Assembly (NCBI GenBank): GCA_918026815.1
Contig: CAKJVC010000083.1
Location: 186,001 to 250,000, forward strand
Source: Chalara sp. BL73
Lineage: Eukaryota; Ascomycota; Leotiomycetes; Helotiales
Reading direction: 5' to 3'
DNA: 64,000 nt
Position 1 is the first letter of the stretch. Each line of letters begins with the position of its first letter. The position numbers and the translations under genes were made by a program. Shown in pieces: positions 34,930 through 45,265 of the stretch. The notes under the pieces are model-generated. The model searched no databases and was not told the origin of the DNA. It saw nothing but the letters and a program-made list of their open reading frames with translations.

Positions 34930-35497
34930 ATTTTTCTTAGTAAGCAGCTTCCCCCACCAAAACGCCAAACACACCCCAAATAATCATTTTACGGACCTAG
35001 AAAGCAACGCAGCGCGTCGATACGGACCCGTAAAGCAACTAATTCTCGATTAGAATTCCTGTTCTACCCTGTATCCTTATGGATACTCAATTTGCAATGC
35101 CAATCGCTCCTTCTCCACGAGTATTGGTATCGCCGTCACCATCACCACCGCCCCCTATTACAGCACTTGCTTCGATGCCCCCCCTCCAGAAGCTACGTAT
35201 AACTCTCAACAAGAGCTTTATCAATCAATACAGGCTTGGGCAGCTAGTCACCATTTTGCCTTTCGGATTGGCCAATCAAAATCAATTAACAAAAGTTTAC
35301 GGAAAAAAATATTCTACGAGTGCGACCGTAGTGGTCAACCTCCACCTGATAACTACCCACAAAGCTCTTTACAGGCCCGTAAACGACGAACAAGTACTCG
35401 TAAAACAGGTTGTCAGTTCTCAGTCACAGCTTTAGAAACATCTAGTTTACAGTAGGAAGTTCGACATCGAGAAGGAACCCAGTACAATACTCACAAC
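34930..35497 (+). mobile_element. Mutator-like element, 5' end, truncated by LTR
   Basis: Starts with a long terminal repeat (34930-35025) that is an inverted match to 19744-19845. An ATG at 35079 opens a Pro/Ser-rich start. A seven-C run (35180-35186) marks a frame change into a FAR1-like DNA-binding region: QQELYQSIQAWAASHHFAF, KKIFYECDRSG, STRKTGCQFSVTALE, then EVRHREGTQYNTHN, which is the zinc-finger pattern of fungal MULE transposases. A TAG precedes EVRHREG. The reading is cut at 35497 by the LTR. Confidence 0.7.
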
Positions 35498-36050
35498 TGT
35501 GACAACTCAAGCTGAACAGGGATCTCGATCCGTAGATCTAGGTAGAAGGACTCAGAGATGTGAACAACTATCAATTGTTATAACTAAGAGAACAAGCTAC
35601 AGGCAGAAGAAGGGAAGGAGAGCAGTGCTTTATATACAGGAGGCTGGCCAGGGGCCAGTGTAAGCGAGCCCTGTAGCGTCGGTTGCCAAGCTCTGGGGTG
35701 CCGAGCCCGTGGTAACAGGGGCCAAGCTCGAGATAGGGCCAGGGCTGTGTGTAACAGCCGGTGTAACAGCCAGGGCCGGTTAGGGACGGATATCATAACA
35801 GCTACAGCAGCCACAGGCATACAGCTACAACAGGCATACAGCTACAGCAGCTACAGGCTGACAACTACAGCACAGCTGGAAGGATATAAGGAACAGCTAG
35901 AGCTTTCAGGAGGAAGGCAAGCTTGAGTTTATCTACTAGACGGACAAGCATACTTTTGATATCAATACATCACTGTTTCTATTACATTGCCGTCACGTGT
36001 TCTTACCTGTTATATATTGCAATCCCTCTTGTTGCCCTCTATTTGTTACA
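35498..36050 (-). repeat. Solo LTR inserted in the Mutator-like element
   Basis: 553 bp in minus orientation, from TGTAACAAATAGAGGGCAAC at 36050 to GAGTTGTCACA at 35498 (TG..CA ends). It contains a TATATAAAGC promoter-like box followed by a TTCTCTTAGTTATAACAATT region, shared with the LTRs at 52636-53057. No clear 5-bp target duplication, so the element may have recombined or been nested. Confidence 0.7.
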
Positions 36051-36074
36051 AGAGCTTACAGAAAGAGCTATATT

Positions 36075-36278
36075 GTCACCATCCCAGTACAGGCGCCAGT
36101 GATAGCTGTTTGTAAGGTATCTTAATACGAAGATTCTAAACTAAAGAGAAAAGGTGTAGCTACTGCTGGAACTGCCTCATAACCATGGCCAGTTCCAGGG
36201 TCCTAGCTAGGCGAACCAATGAGCGTTCGCGGCTGTGGGGCGGCATGGCCTAGCACACGTGATCTCTAGGACCGTGAT
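36075..36278 (+). mobile_element. MITE family A, complete copy
   Basis: 204 bp from GTCACCATCCC to GGACCGTGAT, bearing the family core CAGGCGCCAGTGATAG and CCTAGCTAGGCGAACCAATG. Flanks CTATATT and ATATATT match at six of seven bases, consistent with a 7-bp target duplication. No coding capacity. Confidence 0.8.
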
Positions 36279-36430
36279 ATATATTGTTGTCGAATACACA
36301 ATAAAACAAAATGATTTCAAAAAAACTATTATTTGAATTTAATAGTTTGTAAGTCATGTAGTACTTTATTTTAGTATCTTGGCAGCAAAACAGTGGTATA
36401 CTAAATATCTGCCGACAAAATGATAGTATT

Positions 36431-36737
36431 TGTAACAAATAGAGGGCAACAGGAGGGATTGCAATATAACAGGTAAGACACGTGACTGAAATAGAAATAG
36501 TAATGTATTGATATCAAAAGTATGCTTGTCCGTCTAGCAGATAAACTCAAGCTTACTTTCCTCCTAAAAGCTCTAGCTGTTCCTTATCCTTCCAGCTGTG
36601 CTGTAGCTGTATGCCTGCTGTAGCTGTCAGCCTGTGGCTGCTGTAGCTGTACGCCTGTGGCTGCTCAGGGAGTGGAGCATGCCGCTTGCGGCCCTTCAGC
36701 TCCTATCCGTCTCTAACCGGCTCTGGCTGTTACAGTA
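36431..36737 (+). repeat. LTR fragment, plus orientation
   Basis: Starts TGTAACAAATAGAGGGCAAC and follows the LTR at 35498-36050 in the opposite orientation for about 300 bases, to GGCTCTGGCTGTTACAG. The remainder is missing. Confidence 0.7.
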
Positions 36738-36925
36738 TTTCAGATATACACCAAAAAAATGATAGTATTTGAGATATTTCCGAAATACCACTATTTTTTT
36801 TGGAAGCTATCTCATATACCACTGTTTTAAAAAAGTGGTATGTTGAGAAAGTCTCCAAATAAAGTGGTGGTATCCGAGAAATATGGCCACTTTTCGGTGG
36901 TATCCCAGATATTTGCCGTAATTTT
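36738..36925. repeat. AT-rich element with repeated GTGGTAT motifs
   Basis: Contains GTATTTCAGATATAC, ATACCACTGTTTT / AAAAAAGTGGTAT (a hairpin), GGTGGTATCCGAGAAATAT and GGTGGTATCCCAGATATTTG. Related motifs lie at 36385-36430 and near 11845. Probably a non-autonomous transposon; its boundaries are not defined. Confidence 0.4.
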
Positions 36926-36952
36926 AATGCTACCAGTTTGTAATCGCGTTTT

Positions 36953-37041
36953 TACAGCCTGGTCGCGTTGTGTTTTACAGGCTGGTTGTTCTGTGCTTAC
37001 AGGCTGGTAGCCCTATATTTACAGGCTGGTCGCCCTATGTA
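36953..37041. repeat. Tandem repeat, about 22 bp x 4
   Basis: Four units built on TACAGGCTGGTcgccctatgt in succession, with variation in the last ten bases of each. Confidence 0.8.
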
Positions 37042-37362
37042 AGTAGTAGGGTGGTGCGGATTAGTCAGCTCTGAACTAACACCATGGTGTCAATGTATTG
37101 GGACCCCTATTTCCCCTTTCGGCACCACCACTCTACCACTCCCAGTACTGAACACTCCCTCAATTCGATCAATTCAACCCTTGAATATTACACTTTTGCG
37201 ACTTTAATCAACCTATCACGACACGCGCTGTGGATCTACAGATACAGAGGGTAGGGGTGGTACTATTCGAGAATCTATAGCTGAGGAAGGAAGGAGGAGC
37301 TCGAGGAGAGCAAGCTATATATACACGAGGCGCTCGGAGAGCTCGCCTAATATGGGTCACGT

Positions 37363-37713
37363 GTGCTTGGGAGCACGGGACGTGACACACAGCAGGTGTC
37401 TACTGCTCAGGCCCGGACTCCTTCAACACCGAGTGCAACTAATGGCAGCGACATTCTTTCGCCGTCGGAAATCGCATCCATGAGATCAGGAGTAGCAGTG
37501 CCAATGAATTCAGGCTCCCACTCTGGCACCTCACCTTTAGCCGGTGATTTGGAATTTCGCAGCTGTTTTGGCGACTTGCAAAATCTCTACGATCAATCTT
37601 ACGTTGAGGATCCGGTCATGCAGCTGTCTCAGGACTGGCTTGGATATATCGGTGGTTTAAATCGAGTAATGCCACCGGTGATGACAGATCAATATGCAGG
37701 AGCGAACTACTGA
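37363..37713 (+). pseudogene. Orphan C-terminal fragment, possibly of a transcription factor
   Basis: A 116-codon frame without an ATG at its start. It is Ser/Thr/Pro-rich (STPSATNGSDILSPSEIAS) and then acidic/aromatic (DLQNLYDQSYVEDPVMQ, QDWLGYIGGLNR). This resembles the activation-domain end of fungal Zn2Cys6 regulators, but there is no DNA-binding domain to confirm it. It follows transposon debris directly, so it is probably a truncated 3' exon. Confidence 0.35.
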
Positions 37714-37859
37714 TTACTTGCTGCAAGTTCCGGAGCCTGCAGCCAGTTGCGTTAACTGCCTTTCCCTGCCGTAACAGACCCAAACCTCACTATGTAGTCT
37801 CGGCTCTAATCCATTCAAGGTGCTCCATGCTTCTACTGTCATATTCTTCCCTTTTCTAG

Positions 37860-38286
37860 AAATACTTCTGGAACCTCGACGTTTCTGCTACTGAGGAACT
37901 CTCCAATACCTTTTCTGAATCCACCTACGCAAGAGCTGCTCGCAATTCCACCCTCCGAGAAGTCCAGTATATGGCTATTTCTTGTCAGCGCTGAAGGGAG
38001 CGATGGTTCATTCGAACTTACAAATGGACGGCAAGCAGATTTGGAAACTTGCATCTTTCAACTCTCCCTGACGTGCCTCCCGTCGCCCAGTCATTTCCTA
38101 ATAGCTCCCTCAGTTTCTCTACAGTCAATAGACTCTGCAACCAAGGATACTCCTATATTCCCAACGAATAATCTAACATTCGAATTGCTTGCCTTTCCAT
38201 CCCATCGAGCGTGGACAATACTCCCGAGTAGTGCAGATTTCGTCGGTCTGAACGAAACAAGATCTCGTGGTGTTTTCGTCTCGTAA
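37860..38286 (+). other. Unassigned open reading, no recognised family
   Basis: A continuous plus frame ends at 38286 and contains EGSDGSFELTNGRQADLETC and NETRSRGVFVS. The composition looks protein-like, but no ATG sits near its left end and no motif was recognised. It could be an exon or chance. Confidence 0.25.
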
Positions 38287-38477
38287 CGTGGTCAAATAAT
38301 AGGGTAAAATGCAGTGTTGATCGGCGGAGGGATTGGTATAACTGTTTCCCCCCCTTAGCTTAGTGATATATCGCTTGAATTAGGATGACTGCCGGAAACA
38401 ACTGCATGAATGATTTTAGATCCATTCGGAAATACAGATCCATGTGATATCCTAGCATGTCGTAAGTTTTGGATATT

Positions 38478-38659
38478 GTCACGATCACGATCCTATGGCC
38501 TGTAACGGCGCTGAATAGGTGCTTCAATTACGAGAATACTAAACTAAGGAGGAAAGGTGTAGCTGTGGATGTGGCATCCCTCATAAGTAAAACCATGATC
38601 ACGTGACCCACATTGGCGAACTGGTAAGCGAACCAATGAGCATCATTGAGGAGCGTGAC
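38478..38659 (+). mobile_element. MITE family A, divergent complete copy
   Basis: 182 bp from GTCACGATCACGATCC to GAGGAGCGTGAC. The core includes GAGAATACTAAACTAAGGAG and GCGAACTGGTAAGCGAACCAATGAG. Flanks GGATATT and AGATATT share six bases (GATATT), consistent with a 7-bp target duplication. Confidence 0.75.
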
Positions 38660-38673
38660 AGATATTAATGGCG

Positions 38674-40284
38674 TCATTTGCTCGTACCTGGATAACTCTG
38701 CATACGCAAGGCGTATACTCTGTTTCTGAACCTTGGGGTAGCTATATAATCTTCTTTACTTCGAGCCTGGGCGAATATTCGCAAGAACATAGTGCCCGCT
38801 TGTTGTGAACTCGGATTCGAAGCGGGCGATCCGTAGAGCTCGATTGATAGTTTGCCGAAATTGCAATCTTTGAACATATGGTGCAACCAGTTTTTCATCA
38901 TTTCAGCGTTCTCACCAACGTCCATCCAATTGACATAGAAAGTGGTCTCACGCTGATAGCCGCCATTTGCAACAATCATAGCTTCTGTCACGATCCTAGA
39001 GATCACGTGCGCTTGGCCATGCCGCCCCACAGCCGCGAACGCTCATTGGTTCGCCTAGCTAGGACCCTGGAACTGGCCATGGTTATATGAGGGCAGTTCC
39101 AGCAGTAGTTACACCTTTTCTCTCTAGTTTAGAATCCTCGTATTGAGACCTTACAAACAGCTATCACTGGCGCCTGTATTGGGATCGTGACAGCTTCTGT
39201 GGTGAGAGGTGGTGGAAGCCCACTCAAGCCAGAAACATATACCACATTTGATACTGCCGTGTCATCAATCCTAACGTTGAAAAGATCAGCTACCACATCT
39301 GGATTTAGATACAGCTCACCCTGGAGCTCGTACAGTAGTTGCGAGGTGATGTTGAACTTGTTCACGACGCCATTGCTGTCCTCTGGTTTGGTGACGAAAA
39401 ACGTCCCATCTGGTTGGATTTCAGTAATGCCAATCCCGAGATCTACCAGATCTGGAAGAAACTCTTTGAATCCGGAGAAGTTGGCCCCTACTGCATAAGG
39501 GCCACATTCAATCGGACCTGTCGAGATGTCAGTGTTAGGCTTTGGATTTCAGACGAGGGAGTTAGCATACGCCCAGCGGCGAGAGCACCAGCAAATTCAT
39601 TAAATGACTCAGGTCCCGGCCTTACCACCAAGCAGCAGCTCCAATAACAAGGCTTGCATCTGTAACTCGGCCACAGATGACAATGCCCGCTCCCGCCTTC
39701 AATCATTCTACGATTCCCTAAGCGACAATATACGCTACTCTACAATGAATTTCCCTATTCGAGTCCCAACCTGCAAGAATCTTCTCCTCGTTATCCAAAT
39801 GACGCAATTCCAACTTCCGCCCCCTTTCTTTATCCTCCAATATGCCTGTAATATCGTCTCCAATCATCTGTGCAACTACCACTTGGCTATATCATGTTTA
39901 CTGATACAATTCTTCGATTTTCGATGCTAAAGCGGCTGTATTAAGGGCTCCAGCATACGTGATGACTTTCAAGCCTTTGACCACAACGGAGTCGATGCAT
40001 TGGGATAACTGATGCAGGAAGCCAGCTTCATAACCAAGAGGTGGATCACTGGATTTGGCAATTGCGTTCCATGCGATCTTCATTTCGCTCAGCCAGCCGC
40101 CTGTTATGACATTCACGTTTCCTGTCTCGACCATACGGGACATGGCGTCCCGGTGATCGCCAGCTCTGGGGATATGCCAGCCAAATACATTGTAAGCAAG
40201 AGGATGCAAATTGAATTTGATACTCGAAGCTGTTTACTCACGCTCCAGAAACATTCCGATTCTAATATTGCGTTTCGAAGGCAT
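38674..40284 (-). pseudogene. AtuA-like (acyclic terpene utilisation / DUF1446) gene, split by a MITE
   Basis: Exon 1 starts with the ATG at 40284 (MPSKRNIRIG) and has a GTGAGT donor. The next part reads AGDHRDAMSRMVETGNVNVI, WLSEMKIAWNAIAK, GYEAGFLHQLSQCID and GLKVITYAGALNTAALA. Later blocks are ICGRVTDASLVIGAAAW, GANFSGFKEFLPDLVDL, TEIQPDGTFFVT, LLYELQGELYLNPDVVADL and, past the MITE, GGYQRETTFYVNWMDVGE and IYALRMQSYPG-like VYALRMQSYPG. The order and spacing are those of fungal AtuA proteins. Several in-frame stops lie at 39580-39730, and a 205-bp MITE interrupts the coding sequence (38987-39191), so it is dead. Family role: catabolism of acyclic terpenoids or branched acids, not precisely known in fungi. 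Confidence 0.88.
38987..39191 (-). mobile_element. MITE family A, complete copy inside the AtuA gene
   Basis: 205 bp with 10-bp terminal inverted repeats (GTCACGATCC at the left, GGATCGTGAC at the right). It is flanked by a perfect 7-bp duplication, AGCTTCT, at 38980-38986 and 39192-39198. Removing the element plus one duplication restores the AtuA reading across the site. No coding capacity. Confidence 0.92.
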
Positions 40285-40710
40285 TCTAGCTTGATACGAG
40301 GGCTTGAGTCCGATGAAGAGAGGGACAAGAGGGACTGATGCAATTGATAATTCGAGATTCGGGAAAGAACCTGATATTCAGTTCATGAGACAACCTTGCA
40401 CAGATATCATTCCGGTGCTATTCTGACCGACGTGAGCGGGGTAGCACTCCGACCCCCCACATCAGCCCCCCAACGCTGACGTTCAGCAAGTGGTTTCTCG
40501 ATACGGAATTTTGACTCGGCATTTCCCCTCGATTTTATCCCCTCGACTTTTGTTTATATGGCGGAGGTGGAGTCACACCGGAGGAAATCAACTTCCATCT
40601 GGTCAAAATGCGGGGATGAGCCAGGTGATAAAAGTCGAGCGAATTTCTCTCTTCTTTTAGAAGAGAGAATCTATTTCGCTAATGAAAGCAACTGTCCCTG
40701 TCAATTGAAG
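40285..40710. promoter_or_regulatory. Divergent intergenic region, AtuA / tannase
   Basis: About 430 bases between two divergent start codons, so it holds both promoters. The tannase leader contains a further open stretch without a signal peptide (40558-40710), which is probably untranslated. No specific binding site was recognised. Confidence 0.4.
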
Positions 40711-42440
40711 ATGAAGTTCTCCTTAAATGCCTCATTATGGGCCTCTGTCCTTCTCTTTTCTGATGCTCAATCGTCCATCCTGCCAAAGCTGACACACAAT
40801 TGCTCTACTCTTACCGAACGTCTGGCACAATCTTTTGCGGGTAAGAAAGTCACAATCATAAACACTACCCTGATTCCGGCGAACTCAACGAGTGGCAATG
40901 AGTATGAATATTGTCAGGTGATTGGCAAGGTGGCATACACGAGCAACAACACGCTCAATTTTAACGTATATCTTCCAGACGCAACAGCTTACACGGGTCG
41001 GTTTATGGCAGTTGGTAGGTTTGGCTCTTGCGCTGTTTAAATGTGACCACCAAGCTGACATCCAGCAGGGAATGGAGGGATGGCTGGAACAACTGATACA
41101 AGAAATATGATGTTGCAGCTGAACAAAGGGTTTGCAGTGGCTGGGTATCATTAACTCCCTACCATGCTGGGCATCATGTTAATATGAGCTCTAGGGGAGA
41201 CTCGGGACATCTTGCAGGACTGAATAACAACGGCAGTGGATCTCCAGGGGTATACTTGGCATACATGCACGACTTAAACCAAGTCGAAGCTTGGATCCAC
41301 AATGCCATATCGACTTTCACGGAACCTGCGAAATCTATTATCGAGCAGTACTATGGAACGCCGGCGCGGTACAGCTACTACGACGGATGTTCTACTGGCG
41401 GTGCTCAAGGATTCGCGCTAGCACAATTTCACCCGGAATTGTTCGACGGAATCTATGCTGGAAGTCCAGGAAATTGGTATTCGCATCTCGCATTGTCTTT
41501 CCTTTGGAACGCAGTGAAGACTCAGGGTGCAGCAAACATCCCGCAAACTACGCTGGATTTTATGACGGCGGCAGTCCTAGAGGAATGCGATACTCTCGAT
41601 GGTGTCAAAGACAACATGCTCGAGAACCCCCTCCAATGCAATTTCGAAATTAACGCCCTGGCCTGCAATTCCTCCTCAACAAACCCTTCCAATTGTCTCA
41701 CCCTGGCCCAACTTGAGGCTGCAAAAGCAATTTATGCTGGCCCAACTTCTAGCCTTGATAAATCAGAGCTATACCCTGGATTCTCTGTTGGCTCAGAAGC
41801 TAGTTGGCTAAGTCAGGAAGGGCCACTGGCTGATGCATTCTCGATACCGATTTTGCAGAATATGGTGTTTGACGATCTCAGCTATGATTTTCTTGACTTT
41901 AACTGGGGAAGCGATGTTGTAGCTGTGGATGAGAATGCGGGTCGGTATATTGATGAGATTAGTGCGGATCTCTCGCTGTTCAGGAATAGGGGCGGAAAAT
42001 TGTTGGTCACTCAAGGTAAGAACCTCGGCATTCTTACTCCCATTGAATCTCCTTTGAATTCCTCCGAAGATGAACAACTGATATTGTCCTGTCCAGGCTG
42101 GGCAGACGCTTATAACGCCGCCATCTGGCCTATTCAACATCTGCAAGACCTAGAGACCTTTTTTGGAGGCGACATTTCCGACTTTTTTAATCTATTCATG
42201 GTGCCTGGTGGAGGACACTGTGGTCCTGCGTTTAATTACCCCGCTAGCCCGGGGACATATCACGTTGCCGATGCGCTGATCTCATGGGTTGAAAGGGGCG
42301 AGAAGCCGGCCAGCGTTCTGAGTACAGGAACTATGAATGGAAGGGACATCAGTAGAAAATTGTGTCCTTGGCCTCAGACTGCGACGTATATTGGTGGTGA
42401 TATTAATGTGGCGTCGAGCTATTTTTGCGAAAGCTTATAG
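40711..42440 (+). CDS. Secreted tannase / feruloyl esterase family hydrolase
   Basis: Four exons: 40711-41014, 41069-41144, 41195-42015 and 42097-42440. Introns are 54, 50 and 81 bp, all GT..AG and phase-consistent, giving 514 residues without a stop. The first about 20 residues form a signal peptide (MKFSLNASLWASVLLFSDAQ). The tannase core follows: GNGGMAGTTD after intron 1, GHLAGLNNNGSGSPGV, then the nucleophile elbow DGCSTGGAQG (Ser near residue 193). The acid is in QGWAD, formed across intron 3, and the histidine is in PGGGHCGP; the paired cysteines beside Ser and His are a family feature. Function: extracellular ester hydrolysis of gallic or ferulic esters in plant material. The third intron is a multiple of three and lacks stops, so an unspliced reading looks deceptively open. 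Gene intact. Confidence 0.93.
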
Positions 42441-42486
42441 CCATCATGGTGGAGCAAATAACTTGTCCAGCCGCTCACCCACCAAA

Positions 42487-42505
42487 TATATATATATATA
42501 TATAA
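42487..42505. repeat. (TA)n microsatellite
   Basis: About nine TA units in the 3' flank of the tannase gene, followed by an A-rich tract near 42520-42570. Confidence 0.8.
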
Positions 42506-42673
42506 TATGATGAGGAAGAAGAAATGAAGAAAAGAATAAGAAAAGAATTAAATTTTAAAAAAAAGGAAACCCCTTCCTGAGATGCCTAAAGCCGTCAATA
42601 GTTTGCTTGTTCCATCAATATGCTGTCACAATTTATCATCCCGGAAAAATATTCTGCCTCCTTAGCAGGAATC

Positions 42674-42833
42674 CTGATAGAACGAGTGATACACAGTGAC
42701 AGTCAGAAGGTGTTGGGGATGTCGACAGGCTCTCTATTGTTGTCTATATGATACGTGTATGAAGTGTGTTCTAGCAATTTGTGTGTGAAAAGTCTTTAGT
42801 GCTAGCCTTCCCCACTTAGTCAGAGACATGTCT
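42674..42833. repeat. Repeat B copy 1
   Basis: About 160 bp with CAGAAGGTG, GGCTCTCTATTGTTGTCTAT and GTGTGTGAAAAGTCTTTAG. It shares the same order of blocks with 50078-50213 and 60779-60935. No coding capacity; probably a MITE or LTR piece. A partial family A end (about 42842-42927, ending GAGGACCGTGAC) follows directly. Confidence 0.75.
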
Positions 42834-43300
42834 AATATAAAAAGACCAGGACCACGTGAACAACGTAGGCGAGCTGGTAAGCGAGCTAATGAGCATCTCC
42901 ATAGCTGGTGCGATATTGAGGACCGTGACAGTGCCCAGGGAATCCACATAGGTTGATGCCTCTAATCAAGTGATCAAGGGTCCCTGGTCATGGTTACGGC
43001 GGCAATTACAGCGTAACTTATTTATCTTCCATAAATTAAGGTTGTGGCTGCTGAACCTGTGGCTGAGTGTGGCGGACTGATGCCGAAAAAATTCCGTCTT
43101 CCCCGCTCTGACTTCTCTTTCGGCTGTTGCGACGAACTTTAACACAATGATCAGCCTCTACGGTTGTCAGCCCTGGTATCTATAGGGAATCCGCTCCTTT
43201 ATCCCCAGTAACGGCAATCGCAGAGCATATCAAGCAAGAAGCAGGACAAGCACGGTAGAAGAACACCAAATGCTAGCTTCGCCTATAAGGCTCCAAAATC

Positions 43301-45265
43301 ATGAATCAAACTCAGGCATACGTCTATATACCGTTTGGAGACTCTGAGCAAATCCGCTTGCTCACCTTGAAGGCGGGAGCTAGGGACGACCACATCCAGT
43401 GTAGCCTTAACACTAAAGACCTTGAGCACGGCGAATGGTTCCTTGGCGGGTTTGTCGAGGAAGGGGAAGGGTATGAAGCTCTTTCATATACCTGGGGTGA
43501 CTCAAGCTCACGCAAACCTATCTACATCAACGGAGCCACAGTTTTTGTTACAGAGAATCTCTACACCGCACTTTTGCACCTAAGATTTGAGCATAAACCG
43601 AGAATTCTTTGGGTCGACGCCATCTGCATTGATCAGCAGAATTTAGAAGAGCGGAGCGCGCAGGTCCAGCTCATGTTTCGCATATATGGCTCGGCAGCGC
43701 GGGTGATTGTTTGGCTAGGAGAGCAGTCAGAGGACAGTGATCTTGCTTTAGACGTTATTGAAAGTTGGAGCCGACCATCGGCTATCTTAGCCGACCGCTT
43801 AAGCACCACGTCGATAGAATATAAAGCTCTAGATAACCTTTTCGCTCGGAGCTGGTGGAATAGGAGTTGGGTAGTACAGGAAGTTGTCAATTCCAAAATT
43901 GTGGAGTTTGTTGTCGGTTATCGGTGTTTGCTTTGGGAAGACTTTTATCACAGCCTCCTTCATGTCCATGATGACGAACATAGAATAGCGAAAGATGTTA
44001 CAAAAGCGGGGCCTTACTATAGGCACAACGTTGCTTACAGTCTTTTAGGCGTTGGAGGGTATGCTAGCCCAAGTGATCGACTGCGACAGATATCCAGCAC
44101 AATTGATGAGTTAGCATTTGCAAAGACAGGAAACCTTGACCAAGGAGGGTTTGAGGTGCTGCTTCCCAAGTTTGGCCATCGCCAAGCTTCCGATCCGAGA
44201 GACAAGATCTACTCTATATTGAAGATAGTCAGCGATGATCTTAAAGTCGTGCCTGACTACATGAAGTCCGTCCCAGAAGTTTATATCGACTTGGTGAAGG
44301 CTTGGATTTCAACCCAACGAACTCTTGACATTCTCATGTGTCGGCCGACAGGCGAGTCCAATGTTAAGGGCCTTCCGAGTTGGAGCCCAGATTGGACCCA
44401 GAGTTTCTATCCCTCTGATCCCATGGCAACTCAGGCTCTTGCTGATTCTAACAATGGAGGCGGTCACGTAAGAAACGAGGTTTCCGAAATAACAATTGAG
44501 CATCTTGATAATCGGGAGGATCATCTTCTCCTGAGCGGCTTTATATACGCCGAGGTTGCTGGGACTGTCAACGATATCCCGTATGGCCATTACTTGACCG
44601 ACAGATGGCAACACTTCGTGCGAGCTTGGGAGCCAAAAAATGTCAATGAAGCTCGGCACTCACTTCAGTCACGGCTCTTTGATATATATCCTCAAGCCTG
44701 GACAGATCGGCCTGATCCGCTCCAAAAAGCCAGGCTAGAGTACTGGGATGCCTTGACAGCCTACTCACGCACTCTACTCTTTAACCCCACATACAATCCT
44801 CCAACCAGCATCGTTTCTCTCTCGGAGACTATTGATGTGTCTATGAAGCATGTAAGAGACGTACCCATTAAGGACACGCACGAGTATAGTAGATGGGTAA
44901 ACTCTGTAGAAGGGGTGAACGACCATGAAGAGGTTGCCCCATCAGATGAGGAGTCTGCAGAGCTGCTGCCGTTTGTTTCTTCGCTCAGGCAAGCGACAAT
45001 CGGAAGAAAACTTTGTGCACTGGACAATGGGAAGTTGGCACTTTCACCGAATGCAACGGAAGTTGGAGACTTTGTATGTGTATTGATGGGTGGGCGCGTG
45101 CCATTCATACTCCGACCTATTGGGCAATTAGACAATAACAGGCCGCTATCCTCACTCCAACTCAAGCTAATCGGACCATGTTATGTACATGGAATCATGA
45201 TTGAGGAGGAGCTGAAGCTACGCAGGTCGTCGAAAGCGGGGCTTTCAAACTTCTCCCTTCTCTGA
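43301..45265 (+). CDS. HET-domain protein
   Basis: A single-exon 654-residue gene with an ATG and no lesion. The heterokaryon-incompatibility domain occupies about residues 55-210: YEALSYTWGDSSSRKPIYIN, LRFEHKPRILWVDAICIDQQ, ERSAQVQLMFRIYGSAARVI, VWLGEQSEDSDLA and SWWNRSWVVQEVV. The rest matches the usual poorly conserved tail of this class, with a later DPRDKIYSILKI, LPSWSPDWTQ, FVCVLMGG-type block and an acidic stretch EEVAPSDEESAELL. There is no NB-ARC or repeat domain, so it is a stand-alone HET protein. Family role: part of vegetative incompatibility and programmed cell death, molecular activity unproven. It lies 860 bases from the tannase gene, with transposon repeats between. Confidence 0.93.
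   Translation: MNQTQAYVYIPFGDSEQIRLLTLKAGARDDHIQCSLNTKDLEHGEWFLGGFVEEGEGYEALSYTWGDSSSRKPIYINGATVFVTENLYTALLHLRFEHKPRILWVDAICIDQQNLEERSAQVQLMFRIYGSAARVIVWLGEQSEDSDLALDVIESWSRPSAILADRLSTTSIEYKALDNLFARSWWNRSWVVQEVVNSKIVEFVVGYRCLLWEDFYHSLLHVHDDEHRIAKDVTKAGPYYRHNVAYSLLGVGGYASPSDRLRQISSTIDELAFAKTGNLDQGGFEVLLPKFGHRQASDPRDKIYSILKIVSDDLKVVPDYMKSVPEVYIDLVKAWISTQRTLDILMCRPTGESNVKGLPSWSPDWTQSFYPSDPMATQALADSNNGGGHVRNEVSEITIEHLDNREDHLLLSGFIYAEVAGTVNDIPYGHYLTDRWQHFVRAWEPKNVNEARHSLQSRLFDIYPQAWTDRPDPLQKARLEYWDALTAYSRTLLFNPTYNPPTSIVSLSETIDVSMKHVRDVPIKDTHEYSRWVNSVEGVNDHEEVAPSDEESAELLPFVSSLRQATIGRKLCALDNGKLALSPNATEVGDFVCVLMGGRVPFILRPIGQLDNNRPLSSLQLKLIGPCYVHGIMIEEELKLRRSSKAGLSNFSLL

Noticed and set aside
36953..37041. 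Possible CRISPR-like array
   Set aside because: Four degenerate 22-bp units without unique spacers in a eukaryotic, transposon-rich context; an ordinary tandem repeat.
41195..42440. Continuous open frame through the tannase 3' half
   Set aside because: The 81-bp segment 42016-42096 has GTAAGA..CCAG borders, and splicing creates the QGWAD active-site motif, so it is an intron although it keeps the frame open.
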